Below, one piece after another: positions 50,931 through 60,303 of a DNA stretch of 64,000 bases (positions within the stretch are counted from its first letter, which is position 1; the number at the start of each line of letters is the position of its first letter). The stretch spans positions 62,001 through 126,000 of the forward strand of contig SUYI01000002.1 in NCBI GenBank assembly GCA_015060485.1. Reading direction: 5' to 3'. The position numbers were made by a program, and so were the translations under genes. A model generated the notes under the pieces. It worked only from the letters and a program-made list of their open reading frames with translations. It made no database searches and was not told the origin of the DNA. This DNA comes from Prevotella sp. (GTDB lineage: Bacteria > Bacteroidota > Bacteroidia > Bacteroidales > Bacteroidaceae).

Positions 50931-53591
50931 ATGAAGAAGAAAATCATAGTATTATGTCTGGGACTGGTGATGGTTGTAATGGCTATGGCACAGCAAGTTT
51001 GTGTGGCAATGGCAAAAGGCGCATCTGTACGAGAACAGTATGCTGCAGAATACCTCCAGAAGAAACTGACAGCCTTAGGCTACGAGGTAACATCAAAAAA
51101 GGGAATACGCATCACGTTGGTGAATGCAGGCAACGGCCCTGCTGAGGGGTACAGTATTACGAAGGATAAAAAGGGTTTCGTGGTGTCGGGCAATGACGCG
51201 ACGGGCGTCATCTATGGCTGTGTGGAACTGGCAGACCGCATCCGCCAAAAAGGGTCGTTGGATATCGAGCCTGTGCAGGAGACACCTGGAATGGTGATGC
51301 GTGGTACGTGTATCGGACTGCAGAAGACGGTATATCTGCCTGGCCATGCGGTGTATGAATACCCCTATACGCCAGAGAACTTCCCTTGGTTCTACGATAA
51401 GAAGGAGTGGGTGAAGTATCTCGATATGATGGTAGAGAACAAATACAATTCGTTGTATTTGTGGAACGGCCATCCCTTTGCCTCACTGGTGAAGTTGAAG
51501 GACTATCCCTTCGCCTTGGAGGTGGATGAGGAGACGTTTAAGAAGAACGAGGAGATTTTTTCTTTCTTGACCCGTGAGGCTGACAAACGTGGCATCTGGG
51601 TCATCCAGATGTTCTATAACATCATCCTGAGCAAGCCCTTCGCCAATCACTACGGCCTGAAGACGCAGGACCGCCATCGGCCTATCACGCCGCTCATATC
51701 CGACTATACCCGCAAGTCGATTGCCGCCTTCATCGAGAAGTATCCAAATGTTGGCCTGTTGGTTTGTTTGGGAGAGGCGATGGCAACTATCGATGATGAC
51801 GTGACGTGGATGAAAGAAACTATCATTCCTGGCATCAAGGACGGACTGGCTGCAAGCGGTCGAACGGACATTCCGCCTGTGGTGCTGCGCTCTCATGATA
51901 CAGACGGCCCATTGGTGCTGAAAGAGTCGCTGCCCCTTTACCCAAACATCTATACGATGTCGAAATATACGGGTGAGTCGCTGACCACCTATGAACCCGG
52001 TGGCCCTTGGGGTGAGACGCATCGACAGCTCGCCGAGGCTGCTCCCGTTCACATCGATAATGTACATATCCTGGCGAACTTGGAACCTTGGCGTTGGTCG
52101 TCGCCTGCTTTCATCGAGAAGACGGTTCTGGCCATGCATCGTGTGCACAACTCGAAGGGTTTGCACCTCTATCCGCAGGCTTCTTATTGGGACTGGCCTT
52201 ATACCGCAGACAAATTGCCCCATGGAGAGCGACTGAAGCAGTTGGATCGCGACTGGATGTGGTACAAGGCATGGGGCCGCTATGCATGGAATGATCAGCG
52301 TGGCGAAGATAGCGAATACTGGCTAAAGACTCTAATGGATTATTATGGCATTAAAGACAGATACACGGGACAACTGGTTTTGGATGCTTATAATGAAAGC
52401 GGAGAAATCGCGCCCAAACTTCTGCGCCGCTTCGGCATTACGGAAGGTAACCGTCAGACGCTTCTTCTTGGTATGACAATGGGACAACTCGTCAATCCCT
52501 ACAAATACACCATCTATCCTGGTTTCTATGAAAGTTGTGGTCCTCAGGGCGAAAAACTCATAGAATACGTAGAAAAAGAATATAAAGGCGAGAATCATCA
52601 AGGCGAACTGCCTTTAGACATTGTTAACCAATGTGTAGAACACGGAAATAATGCAGCACGTAACGTTATCTTTGCCGTACAGAATGTTGAAAAGCATCAA
52701 GAGGAATTCCTGCGCTTTGCCAACGACATGTTCTGTTATTGGAAATTTGCAGAATCATTCCGTGCAAAGGTACTTGCTGCCCAGCAGGTGCTGAACTACA
52801 AATGGACAAAAGACCTTAAGTATCTAGACAATGCCGTTCCTTTGTTGGAACAAAGTGTGGCTCTTTGGCACGAACTTGTTGCTTTTGCAGATAGTAGTTA
52901 CCTCTATGCCAATTCCATGCAGACACAGCAGCGCCGTATTCCTGTAGGAGGCGATGGAGGCAAGATGAAGACATGGGGCGAATTGGCTACAGTCTATCAG
53001 GCCGAGCTCGATGCTTTTAAGGAGAATATAGATAAGCTGAAGCATCCTGTCGCCCAGATGGATGTCAAGATTCAGCCAGCCACTCCTGCCAAGCTTACTA
53101 TTCATAAACTTCAAACTTCAAATGTCAAATTTCAAACGCTCCAAAAAGGAGCCGTTCTTTTCGAGAACCGCCCAGACACCCCCGTCGATTCCATCGCTCC
53201 TGAACTCGCTGGCCTGCAAGCCCTTGTGCTGAATCGCGACACCACTCGTCTCGTTGGAACCAGCATCGAGTATGAGAGCGATAAGCCCGTCAAGCTGCTC
53301 GTGGGACTCTTCAAGGATGACGACCGCAAGTTTGCTAAGGCTCCCAAGTTGGAGATTGATGCAACTGGTAATGAGTACGGTCAGGCCGAGCCCATCCTGA
53401 CTAATGCCATCAGTATGGTACAGATGCCGAAGGTCAACATCCACCAATACTCTCTGCCTGCAGGCCGTAACACCATCCGTTTGCCAAAGGGTATTCTTAT
53501 GGTGGCAGGCTTTACGGATAGCACCATCACTCCACGCGACTGTGGCCTGAATGGTCCGTCCACTGAGGTTGACTGGTTATTCCAAAAATAA
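50931..53591 (+). CDS. Large secreted glycoside hydrolase, GH67/GH115-like, family uncertain
   Basis: 886 residues with a signal peptide (IIVLCLGLVMVVMAMAQ). Residues about 20-110 resemble the small alpha/beta domain found before GH20, GH67 and GH115 barrels (VREQYAAEYLQKKLTALGYEV). A barrel-like region (about 115-470) includes GMVMRGTCIGLQKT, KYNSLYLWNGHPF and LLVCLGEAMATI. A helical region (about 480-710) and beta domain follow. This suggests an alpha-glucuronidase or alpha-galacturonidase type activity on xylan or pectin, but I cannot place the family. A TIHKLQTSNVKFQTLQ stretch near residue 730 is repeat-coded. No promoter box is seen between it and the upstream terminator. Confidence 0.75.
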   Translation: MKKKIIVLCLGLVMVVMAMAQQVCVAMAKGASVREQYAAEYLQKKLTALGYEVTSKKGIRITLVNAGNGPAEGYSITKDKKGFVVSGNDATGVIYGCVELADRIRQKGSLDIEPVQETPGMVMRGTCIGLQKTVYLPGHAVYEYPYTPENFPWFYDKKEWVKYLDMMVENKYNSLYLWNGHPFASLVKLKDYPFALEVDEETFKKNEEIFSFLTREADKRGIWVIQMFYNIILSKPFANHYGLKTQDRHRPITPLISDYTRKSIAAFIEKYPNVGLLVCLGEAMATIDDDVTWMKETIIPGIKDGLAASGRTDIPPVVLRSHDTDGPLVLKESLPLYPNIYTMSKYTGESLTTYEPGGPWGETHRQLAEAAPVHIDNVHILANLEPWRWSSPAFIEKTVLAMHRVHNSKGLHLYPQASYWDWPYTADKLPHGERLKQLDRDWMWYKAWGRYAWNDQRGEDSEYWLKTLMDYYGIKDRYTGQLVLDAYNESGEIAPKLLRRFGITEGNRQTLLLGMTMGQLVNPYKYTIYPGFYESCGPQGEKLIEYVEKEYKGENHQGELPLDIVNQCVEHGNNAARNVIFAVQNVEKHQEEFLRFANDMFCYWKFAESFRAKVLAAQQVLNYKWTKDLKYLDNAVPLLEQSVALWHELVAFADSSYLYANSMQTQQRRIPVGGDGGKMKTWGELATVYQAELDAFKENIDKLKHPVAQMDVKIQPATPAKLTIHKLQTSNVKFQTLQKGAVLFENRPDTPVDSIAPELAGLQALVLNRDTTRLVGTSIEYESDKPVKLLVGLFKDDDRKFAKAPKLEIDATGNEYGQAEPILTNAISMVQMPKVNIHQYSLPAGRNTIRLPKGILMVAGFTDSTITPRDCGLNGPSTEVDWLFQK
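53103..53136 (+). repeat. In-frame ACTTCAAA repeat in the large glycosidase gene
   Basis: Four (A)CTTCAAA-like units code for KLQTSNVKFQT between two otherwise normal segments. The unit type is the complement of the TTGAACTTTGAAC spacer repeat at 34091-34129. Confidence 0.65.
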
Positions 53592-53595
53592 GCAA

Positions 53596-56500
53596 ATGAC
53601 AATGAAGCAACTATTAACAATCCTTATAGCGCTCCTAACGGTGGTCAGCGGTTTTGCCGCTGACATTATTCCTCAGCAAGACATGCAGCGCATCTACCAA
53701 GAGGTGCGAACACCCTATAAATATGGTATGGTGGTTGCTCCCACGGACAACTACCACAAGATAGACTGTCCTACCGTCTTTCAACAAGAAGGCAAATGGT
53801 ATATGACCTATGTCGTTTATAACGGTAAGGACGGACTTGATGGGCGCGGCTACGAGACGTGGCTGGCAGAGAGTGACGACCTGTTGCATTGGACGACGAA
53901 GGGACGCATCCTGTCGTATAAAGACGACGGCTGGGACATGAACCAGCGAGGTGGTTTTCCTGCACTTATTGATTGGACGTGGGGCGGAGGCTACGAGCTT
54001 GGCGAATACAAAGACAAGCATTGGATGACTTATATCGGTGGGCACGGCACTGGCTATGAGGCTGTGCGCGAGCCCCTGAACATCGGAATGGCGTGGACGC
54101 AGAATGACATCACTCAAGCCCAAGAGTGGCAGTCAAGCGAAAAGCCGCTGATGAGCATTAATGATAAAGACGTGCAATGGTGGGAAAAATTGGTACAATA
54201 CAAGAGTACTATATACAGCCTCACCCCCAACCCCTCTCCAAAGGGCGAGAGGAGTGGTTTGCCAAAGGAACTGGCGAAATACCGTTTTGTGATGTTCTAT
54301 AATGCGGGAGGCGTCAATCCTGAGAACAATCTCAAGGCTGAGCGGATTGGTATTGCCCTGTCTAATGACCTGAAGAAATGGAAGCGCTACGACGGCAATC
54401 CCGTCTTTGCCAACGAGGTGGGTGGTATCATCACGGGTGATGCACAGATTGCCAAGATGGGCGACCTTTACGTGATGTTTTATTTCAAGGCTTACGATCC
54501 GTCGCGCAAGTATAATGCTTTCAATACCTTTGCCGTAAGTCGTGACTTGATTCATTGGCAGCGTTGGGAGGGCGAAGACTTGATCTGGCCTACAAAACAA
54601 TACGACGAGATGTTTGCCCACAAAAGTTATGTGGTGAAGCACGATGGAGTAGTGTACCATTTCTATTGTGCTGTCAATAATGACCAGCAGCGAGGTATTG
54701 CTGTCGCTACCAGCGTACCTATGGGACGCTCGGAAGTCCGTTTTCCAGAACCTGAGCGCAAAGGTCGACGCACCATCACTTCGCTCAACGAAGGCTGGAT
54801 GGCGCATTGTTTGGTAGGTCGCGATACCATCGCGGCAAACGTGACGGTTCCCCACAACTTCGACGACTACTACGGCTACCGCCAGCTGCGGCATGGAAAC
54901 CTGCATGGCTCGGCAGTCTATCAAAAGACCTTTACGGCACAACCTCAGAAGGGCAAGCGATACTTCTTGCAGTTCGAGGGTGTAGGCACCTATGCCACCA
55001 TCACCCTTAACGACACGCAATATCCTAAGGAACTGATTGGTCGAACCGTCTTTACCCTTGACGTGACGGAGGCTTTGAATACGGGCAAGAACACGTTGCA
55101 CGTTCTTGTAGACCACCCCGCCATGCAGACAGAGTCACCTTGGGTGTGTGGAGGCTGTTCGTCAGAATGGGGCTTCAGCGAAGGTAGTCAGCCTTTTGGA
55201 ATCTTCCGTCCTGTGTCACTCATCGAAACGGATGCCGTGCGTGTCGAACCCTTTGGTGTGCATATCTGGAACAATGCTGCCTGTGATTCAGTCTTTATTG
55301 AGACAGAGGTAAAGAACTACACGCAGCAGGCACAACAGATAGAGCTGGTGAATAAATTCACCCTTGCTTCTGGTATGCAGGTTTTCCGTCATACGGAGTC
55401 CGTGACCATTCAGGCTGGCGGAAGTATGGTCCTACGTCATGCTGAGAAGATAGAGAACGCCCATCGCTGGAGTCTTGATGACCCCTATCTCTATAACCTT
55501 GTAACGATGATCAAGCGTGAAGGTAAGACCACCGACGAGGTGCGTAGCCCCTTTGGTATCCGCAGCATTTCGTGGCCTGTCAAGCGCAACGATGGCGATC
55601 ATCGCTTCTTCCTAAATGAACAGCCCATCTTTATCAATGGCACCTGCGAATACGAGCATATCTTGGGTAATAGTCACGCCTTTACCCCTGAGCAGATTCG
55701 CTCTCGCATCAAACAGATTACCAATGCAGGCTTCAACGCTTTCCGTGAGGCCCACCAACCTCATAACCTGCTCTATCAGCAGCTGCTTGACGAACAGGGC
55801 ATCCTCTTCTGGAGTCAGTTCTCTGCACATATCTGGTACGATACCCCACAGTTCCGCGAGAATTTCAAGCGCCTGCTAGTGCGATGGATTAAGGAGCGCC
55901 GCAACTCGCCAAGTGTCATTCTATGGGGACTGCAGAACGAAAGTATCCTGCCCAAGGACTTTGCAGAGGAATGCTCAGATATCATCCGCAGTCTCGACCC
56001 TACCTGTCGCGACCAGCGCCTAATCACCACCTGTAATGGCGGCGAGGGCACAGATTGGAACGTTATCCAGAACTGGAGCGGCACATACGGCGGAAGTGCT
56101 GAGAATTACGATAACGAGTTGAAACGCCCAGAGCAACTGCTAAATGGCGAATATGGTGCTTGGCGAACCATCGACTTGCATGGCGATGAGAAATACAGCG
56201 AGGAGAGTTTTACCAAACTATTAGAAACCAAAGCCCGCCTTGCTGAGAGTGCTAAGGACAGCATCTGCGGGCATTTCCAATGGCTCTTTGCTTCTCACGA
56301 CAACCCAGGTCGTACCCAGCCTGATGGTGCCCTGCGTCGCATCGATAAGATAGGCCCTATCAACTACAAAGGTCTCACTACCATTTGGGAAGAACCTACG
56401 CCTGCTTACTATATGTATCGCCAACGTTACACCATCATTCCCGATGAAAAACCATCGAGTACCTTACCCACTGCTGCCGATCGTAATCGCGACCTAGTCA

Positions 56501-57471
56501 AAGGCGCTGAGGGCTATCACTACCTCTACCGCATCAATTGTGGTGGCGATGCTTTCGTTGACGAGTTTGGTCAGCAATGGCAGGCTGACGACACCCTTTA
56601 TAGCCACTCCTGGGGACAGGACTTTGGTATGCATCCCTATCAAGCCAGCCAGCGACATATCACCGAAGATATCCGAGGTACTAAGAGTGACGAACTTTTC
56701 CGGTATTTCCGCTTTGGTCGCCATCGTCTGTGGTACGACCTGCCAGTCAGTGGGAGAGTCGCTGACAACGAGTATCGCATCGAGCTTTACTTCGCTGAAC
56801 CTTGGCACGGAAAAGGAGGTGGAGAGCGTGATGACTACGAGGGTATGCGCATCTTCGACGTGGCTGTTAACGGCCAGACCGTTGTCGATGATCTCGATCC
56901 ATGGGCTGAGGCTGGTTATTGTGGTGCTCTGAAACGCGTGGTTACAGCTAAAGCGAAGGATGGCAAGCTCCGCATCTCCTTCCCAGAGGTAAAGGCCGGA
57001 CAGGCTGTTATCTGTGGTATTGCTGTGGCAGCTGTTCAGTTTGTCGCTGTGCCACAGCGGCAAGCAACAACCTCCTGGTGTGCCTTCGATACAGACACCA
57101 TCGCGAAATTGCCTAAGGAAGAACTGCCACAAGATAACGAGGCTCGTCCTGCTATCGCCTACCAGCCAATTGCAAACAGCACAAAGGCAAAAGCCAATAG
57201 CAGTACCTCCTTCGTTATCAAGCCGGGTTTGGGACAGGAATATGCTTTGCGTTTCCGCTATAAGAACACAACAGACAATCCCGTCAAGGCCCGTATGACT
57301 ATTACTGACACTAAGCGTACGGTGTTAGTGGATCGTGAGATAACCTTCCCTCCAACGCCCAATAAGTTCAAGATGCTCTCGACGACAACAGGCACCCAGA
57401 TTAATGCTGGAACTTATACTGTCCGTATTGACACCAAGGACGTAGAATTCAAAGAACTCGAAATCCAATAG
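53596..57471 (+). CDS. Multidomain secreted glycosidase: GH43-like + GH2 + malectin
   Basis: 1291 residues from the ATG at 53596 (53602 also possible), with a signal peptide (QLLTILIALLTVVSGFA). Residues about 30-385 form a five-bladed propeller-like domain (KIDCPTVFQQEGKWYMTYV, ITGDAQIAKMGDLYVMFYF) of GH43/GH117 type. GH2 follows at about 390-960: sugar-binding domain, Ig-like domain and barrel with the acid/base Glu in LWGLQNES and probable nucleophile in NGEYGAW. A malectin-like domain (about 980-1140, YRINCGGDAFVD, YRIELYFAEPW) and a C-terminal beta domain close the protein. Two glycosidase activities on one branched hemicellulose or pectin side chain are likely. LTPNPSPKGE in the first domain is a 39-bp element. 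Confidence 0.82.
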   Translation: MTMKQLLTILIALLTVVSGFAADIIPQQDMQRIYQEVRTPYKYGMVVAPTDNYHKIDCPTVFQQEGKWYMTYVVYNGKDGLDGRGYETWLAESDDLLHWTTKGRILSYKDDGWDMNQRGGFPALIDWTWGGGYELGEYKDKHWMTYIGGHGTGYEAVREPLNIGMAWTQNDITQAQEWQSSEKPLMSINDKDVQWWEKLVQYKSTIYSLTPNPSPKGERSGLPKELAKYRFVMFYNAGGVNPENNLKAERIGIALSNDLKKWKRYDGNPVFANEVGGIITGDAQIAKMGDLYVMFYFKAYDPSRKYNAFNTFAVSRDLIHWQRWEGEDLIWPTKQYDEMFAHKSYVVKHDGVVYHFYCAVNNDQQRGIAVATSVPMGRSEVRFPEPERKGRRTITSLNEGWMAHCLVGRDTIAANVTVPHNFDDYYGYRQLRHGNLHGSAVYQKTFTAQPQKGKRYFLQFEGVGTYATITLNDTQYPKELIGRTVFTLDVTEALNTGKNTLHVLVDHPAMQTESPWVCGGCSSEWGFSEGSQPFGIFRPVSLIETDAVRVEPFGVHIWNNAACDSVFIETEVKNYTQQAQQIELVNKFTLASGMQVFRHTESVTIQAGGSMVLRHAEKIENAHRWSLDDPYLYNLVTMIKREGKTTDEVRSPFGIRSISWPVKRNDGDHRFFLNEQPIFINGTCEYEHILGNSHAFTPEQIRSRIKQITNAGFNAFREAHQPHNLLYQQLLDEQGILFWSQFSAHIWYDTPQFRENFKRLLVRWIKERRNSPSVILWGLQNESILPKDFAEECSDIIRSLDPTCRDQRLITTCNGGEGTDWNVIQNWSGTYGGSAENYDNELKRPEQLLNGEYGAWRTIDLHGDEKYSEESFTKLLETKARLAESAKDSICGHFQWLFASHDNPGRTQPDGALRRIDKIGPINYKGLTTIWEEPTPAYYMYRQRYTIIPDEKPSSTLPTAADRNRDLVKGAEGYHYLYRINCGGDAFVDEFGQQWQADDTLYSHSWGQDFGMHPYQASQRHITEDIRGTKSDELFRYFRFGRHRLWYDLPVSGRVADNEYRIELYFAEPWHGKGGGERDDYEGMRIFDVAVNGQTVVDDLDPWAEAGYCGALKRVVTAKAKDGKLRISFPEVKAGQAVICGIAVAAVQFVAVPQRQATTSWCAFDTDTIAKLPKEELPQDNEARPAIAYQPIANSTKAKANSSTSFVIKPGLGQEYALRFRYKNTTDNPVKARMTITDTKRTVLVDREITFPPTPNKFKMLSTTTGTQINAGTYTVRIDTKDVEFKELEIQ
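54217..54255 (+). repeat. 39-bp LTPNPSP-coding element (copy 2)
   Basis: Near-identical to the Fe-ADH copy (37 of 39 bases), read in the same frame and orientation, coding SLTPNPSPKGERS. Confidence 0.9.
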
Positions 57472-57511
57472 GTGAGCAGTATCTCAAAAATGAAAATAAA
57501 TCCTAATTTAT

Positions 57512-57542
57512 TTTGCATTTTATTCGATTTGCACTACCTTTG
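57512..57542 (+). promoter_or_regulatory. Promoter of folP-cdaA
   Basis: TTTG at 57512-57515, 19-nt spacer, TACCTTTG at 57535-57542; the ATG at 57552 follows 9 nt later. Confidence 0.85.
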
Positions 57543-57551
57543 TACGCAATT

Positions 57552-58367
57552 ATGGATTATACGCTGAATTGTAACGGACAATTGCTTGAGCTCAAGACAC
57601 CACAGGTGATGGGCATCCTGAATGTGACACCCGACTCCTTTTATGCTGATAGCCGTCGGCAAACAGAACGCGAGGTCGTCGAAAGAGCCAGAGAAATCGT
57701 ATCGCAAGGCGGAAGCATCATTGATGTGGGGGCTTGTTCCACTCGTCCTGATAGCAAGCCAGCCAGTGAGGCTGACGAGATGGAGCGACTGCGTTGGGCT
57801 TTGGCAATTGTTCGTCGTGAAGCTCCAGATATCATTCTCAGTGTTGATACTTTCCGCCCTTTGGTGGCACGTATGGCAGTAGAGGAATATGGTACATCCA
57901 TCATCAATGATGTTGGTTACACTGCTGCCCAATCACCTCAGACCACGCTATACTCACAAGTCGAAATGTTTCGCATGGTCAGTCGCCTGCACATTCCTTA
58001 TATATATATGTCGCAAAAGAGTACTATGCGTGATATCTTGCTCGACTGTGCCGAAGCCATAGACCAGTTACGTTCTTTAGGTCAGAAAGACATCATTGTC
58101 GATCCGGGTTTTGGTTTTGGAAAGACGTTGGAGCAGAATTATGAGGTCATGAGTCAGCTGGAGCAACTCAAAATGCTCAATCTTCCCATTTTGGTGGGGA
58201 TTTCACGTAAATCCATGATATACAAGCTGTTGGGAACCAATCCTGAGCAGGCTCTGAATGGAACAACGACACTCAACACCATTGCCTTGCTGAAGGGTGC
58301 CTCTATATTGCGAGTCCACGACGTCCGAGAAGCCGTGGAATGTGTGAAAATCCTTTCTAAATTCTAA
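57552..58367 (+). CDS. folP: Dihydropteroate synthase
   Basis: 271 residues from the ATG at 57552 (MDYTLNCNGQLLEL); the longer frame from 57513 contains the promoter. Both signatures are present: MGILNVTPDSFYADSR and GGSIIDVGACSTRPDSK, and DPGFGFGKTLEQNY later. It condenses p-aminobenzoate with the pterin pyrophosphate in folate synthesis and is the sulfonamide target. cdaA follows 18 nt downstream, a gene pair I associate with Bacteroidetes. Confidence 0.97.
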   Translation: MDYTLNCNGQLLELKTPQVMGILNVTPDSFYADSRRQTEREVVERAREIVSQGGSIIDVGACSTRPDSKPASEADEMERLRWALAIVRREAPDIILSVDTFRPLVARMAVEEYGTSIINDVGYTAAQSPQTTLYSQVEMFRMVSRLHIPYIYMSQKSTMRDILLDCAEAIDQLRSLGQKDIIVDPGFGFGKTLEQNYEVMSQLEQLKMLNLPILVGISRKSMIYKLLGTNPEQALNGTTTLNTIALLKGASILRVHDVREAVECVKILSKF

Positions 58368-58385
58368 TCTGTCACTCGTATATTT

Positions 58386-59162
58386 ATGTTCTTCGAATTC
58401 GGAATTAAAGATATTGTCGACATCCTGTTGGTAGCCCTGATTCTTTATTACATCTACCGGCTGATGAAGGAGTCGCGCTCGCTGAATGTCTTTATGGGCA
58501 TTCTTGTCTTCGTTGTCTTGTGGCTGGTAGTGTCGCAGGTTCTACAAATGAGACTATTAGGGTCCATCCTCGACAAGTTTGTCAGCGTGGGTGTCATTGT
58601 GCTTGTTGTCCTGTTTCAAGACGAAATCCGTAAATTCCTTTATAACTTGGGTGCTCATCAACGCATGAAAAGTTTCCGCCGATTCCTTTCGTTAAATGAC
58701 AAAAAGCAGGATACAGAAAAGTTGAAACAGTTAATCATGCCTATTGTGATGTCGTGTATGGATATGAGTAGGAAGAAGGTGGGTGCCTTGATAGTCATTC
58801 AGCGGGCGACGCCTCTTGACGATATTATTGCTACTGGCGAGCGCATCAATGCTGCCATAAGCCAGCGACTGATTGAAAATCTCTTTTTCAAGAATTCGCC
58901 ATTGCACGATGGTGCCATGATTATTGCCGACCATCAAATAAAGGCTGCTGGATGTATTCTGCCTGTCTCGCACAATCTGAATATTCCCAAGGAATTGGGA
59001 CTTCGCCATCGTGCAGCATTGGGTATCACTCACGAGAGCGATAGTATTGCCGTTGTGGTTTCTGAGGAGACGGGTGGTATCTCTGTGGCCATCCACAGTC
59101 AGTTCCAGTTGCGGTTGACGGCAGAAAAACTGGAGAGTATTCTGACGCAAGAATTAGCGTAA
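58386..59162 (+). CDS. cdaA: Diadenylate cyclase, CdaA type
   Basis: 258 residues. Three N-terminal membrane helices (about 10-75) anchor the DAC domain, with the DGA motif in SPLHDGAMII and the RHR motif in LGLRHRAALGITHESD, both needed for catalysis. It makes c-di-AMP from two ATP at the inner membrane; in other bacteria this messenger controls potassium transport, osmotic balance and wall homeostasis. Confidence 0.96.
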   Translation: MFFEFGIKDIVDILLVALILYYIYRLMKESRSLNVFMGILVFVVLWLVVSQVLQMRLLGSILDKFVSVGVIVLVVLFQDEIRKFLYNLGAHQRMKSFRRFLSLNDKKQDTEKLKQLIMPIVMSCMDMSRKKVGALIVIQRATPLDDIIATGERINAAISQRLIENLFFKNSPLHDGAMIIADHQIKAAGCILPVSHNLNIPKELGLRHRAALGITHESDSIAVVVSEETGGISVAIHSQFQLRLTAEKLESILTQELA

Positions 59163-59216
59163 ACGTAAACGCTTAATTATTTTTAATTCATGATGAATAA
59201 TTCATTATTTATTTGT

Positions 59217-59224
59217 ACCTTTGC
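59217..59224 (+). promoter_or_regulatory. -7 box of pta-ackA
   Basis: TACCTTTG, preceded by an AT-rich stretch with ATTCATGATGAAT palindrome at about 59188-59200. Leader of about 37 nt. Confidence 0.7.
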
Positions 59225-59264
59225 AGACAAAGAAAATCATCACTATTTTAAATAAAAACAAACT

Positions 59265-60275
59265 ATGGATTTATTAAGTCAAATTGTTGCGCGTGCTCAG
59301 AGTAACAAGCAGCGCATTGTGCTCCCTGAAGCTGAGGAGGAGCGTACACTGTGTGCAGCCGATAAAGCATTGGCTGACAATCTTGCAGACATCATCCTGA
59401 TTGGTAACCCAGCTAAAGTTGATGCTTTGGCTAAGGAGAAGGGACTGACCAATATTGGAAAGGCAACCCTCATTGATCCTGAGAACTATGACAAGAGTGA
59501 GGAGCTGGCTGAGAAGTTGGCTGAGATCCGCAAGTCGAAGGGTATGACCATCGAGGAGGCTCGCAAGCTAGTGAAGAACCCGCTGTATCTGGGATGTATG
59601 ATTATCAAGACCGAGGGTGCTGATGGTCAGATTTCTGGTGCATTGAGCACTACTGGCGACACCTTGCGTCCTGCTCTGCAGATTATCAAGTGCCAGCCGG
59701 GTATCACTTGTGTCAGCGGTGGCCTGCTGCTCATCTCGAAGGAGAAGCAGTATGGTGAAGATGGCGTGCTTGTTGTAGGCGACGTGGCTGTAACACCTAT
59801 GCCTGATGCTGCTCAGCTCAGTCAGATTGCAGTCTGCACAGCTCAGACTGCTAAGTCGGTAGCTGGTTTTGCTGATCCTCGCGTTGCTATGCTGAGTTTC
59901 TCGACGAAGGGTTCTGCCAAGCACGAGGTTTGCGATAAGGTTATTGAGGCTACCAAGCTGGCTAAGGAACTGGATCCTAACTTGAAGATTGACGGTGAGT
60001 TACAGGCTGATGCAGCTTTGGTTCCCTCAGTTGGTGCCAAGAAGGCTCCTGGCTCTGATATTGCTGGTAAGGCCAACGTGCTGGTATTCCCCAACCTTGA
60101 GGTAGGAAACATTGGCTATAAGATGGTGCAGCGTCTAGGTGATGCTATCGCCATTGGCCCGATTCTGCAGGGTATTGCTCGTCCAGTGAACGACCTCTCT
60201 CGTGGCTGTTCTGTAGATGACATCTACTACATGATTGCCATTACAGCTTGTCAGGCTATGGATGCTAAAAAGTAA
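59265..60275 (+). CDS. pta: Phosphate acetyltransferase
   Basis: 336 residues, the short single-domain form. Landmarks are VLPEAEEERTL, GGLLLISKEKQYGEDGVLVVGDVAVTP and FPNLEVGNIGYKMVQRLG. It converts acetyl-CoA and phosphate to acetyl phosphate. ackA follows after 28 nt of repeat, so the two form the acetate/ATP-producing operon. Confidence 0.97.
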   Translation: MDLLSQIVARAQSNKQRIVLPEAEEERTLCAADKALADNLADIILIGNPAKVDALAKEKGLTNIGKATLIDPENYDKSEELAEKLAEIRKSKGMTIEEARKLVKNPLYLGCMIIKTEGADGQISGALSTTGDTLRPALQIIKCQPGITCVSGGLLLISKEKQYGEDGVLVVGDVAVTPMPDAAQLSQIAVCTAQTAKSVAGFADPRVAMLSFSTKGSAKHEVCDKVIEATKLAKELDPNLKIDGELQADAALVPSVGAKKAPGSDIAGKANVLVFPNLEVGNIGYKMVQRLGDAIAIGPILQGIARPVNDLSRGCSVDDIYYMIAITACQAMDAKK

Positions 60276-60303
60276 AATGGTAAAATAGTAAAAAGGTAAA
60301 AGT
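60276..60303. repeat. GTAAAATGGTAAAATAG spacer repeat
   Basis: Three GTAAAA(A/T)(A/G)G units form the pta-ackA spacer, the complement type of the 25632-25680 spacer. Confidence 0.6.

Noticed and set aside
54217..54255. LTPNPSP segment as a proline-rich linker between domains
   Set aside because: It lies inside the propeller domain, not at a domain border, and its DNA is nearly identical to a segment in Fe-ADH.
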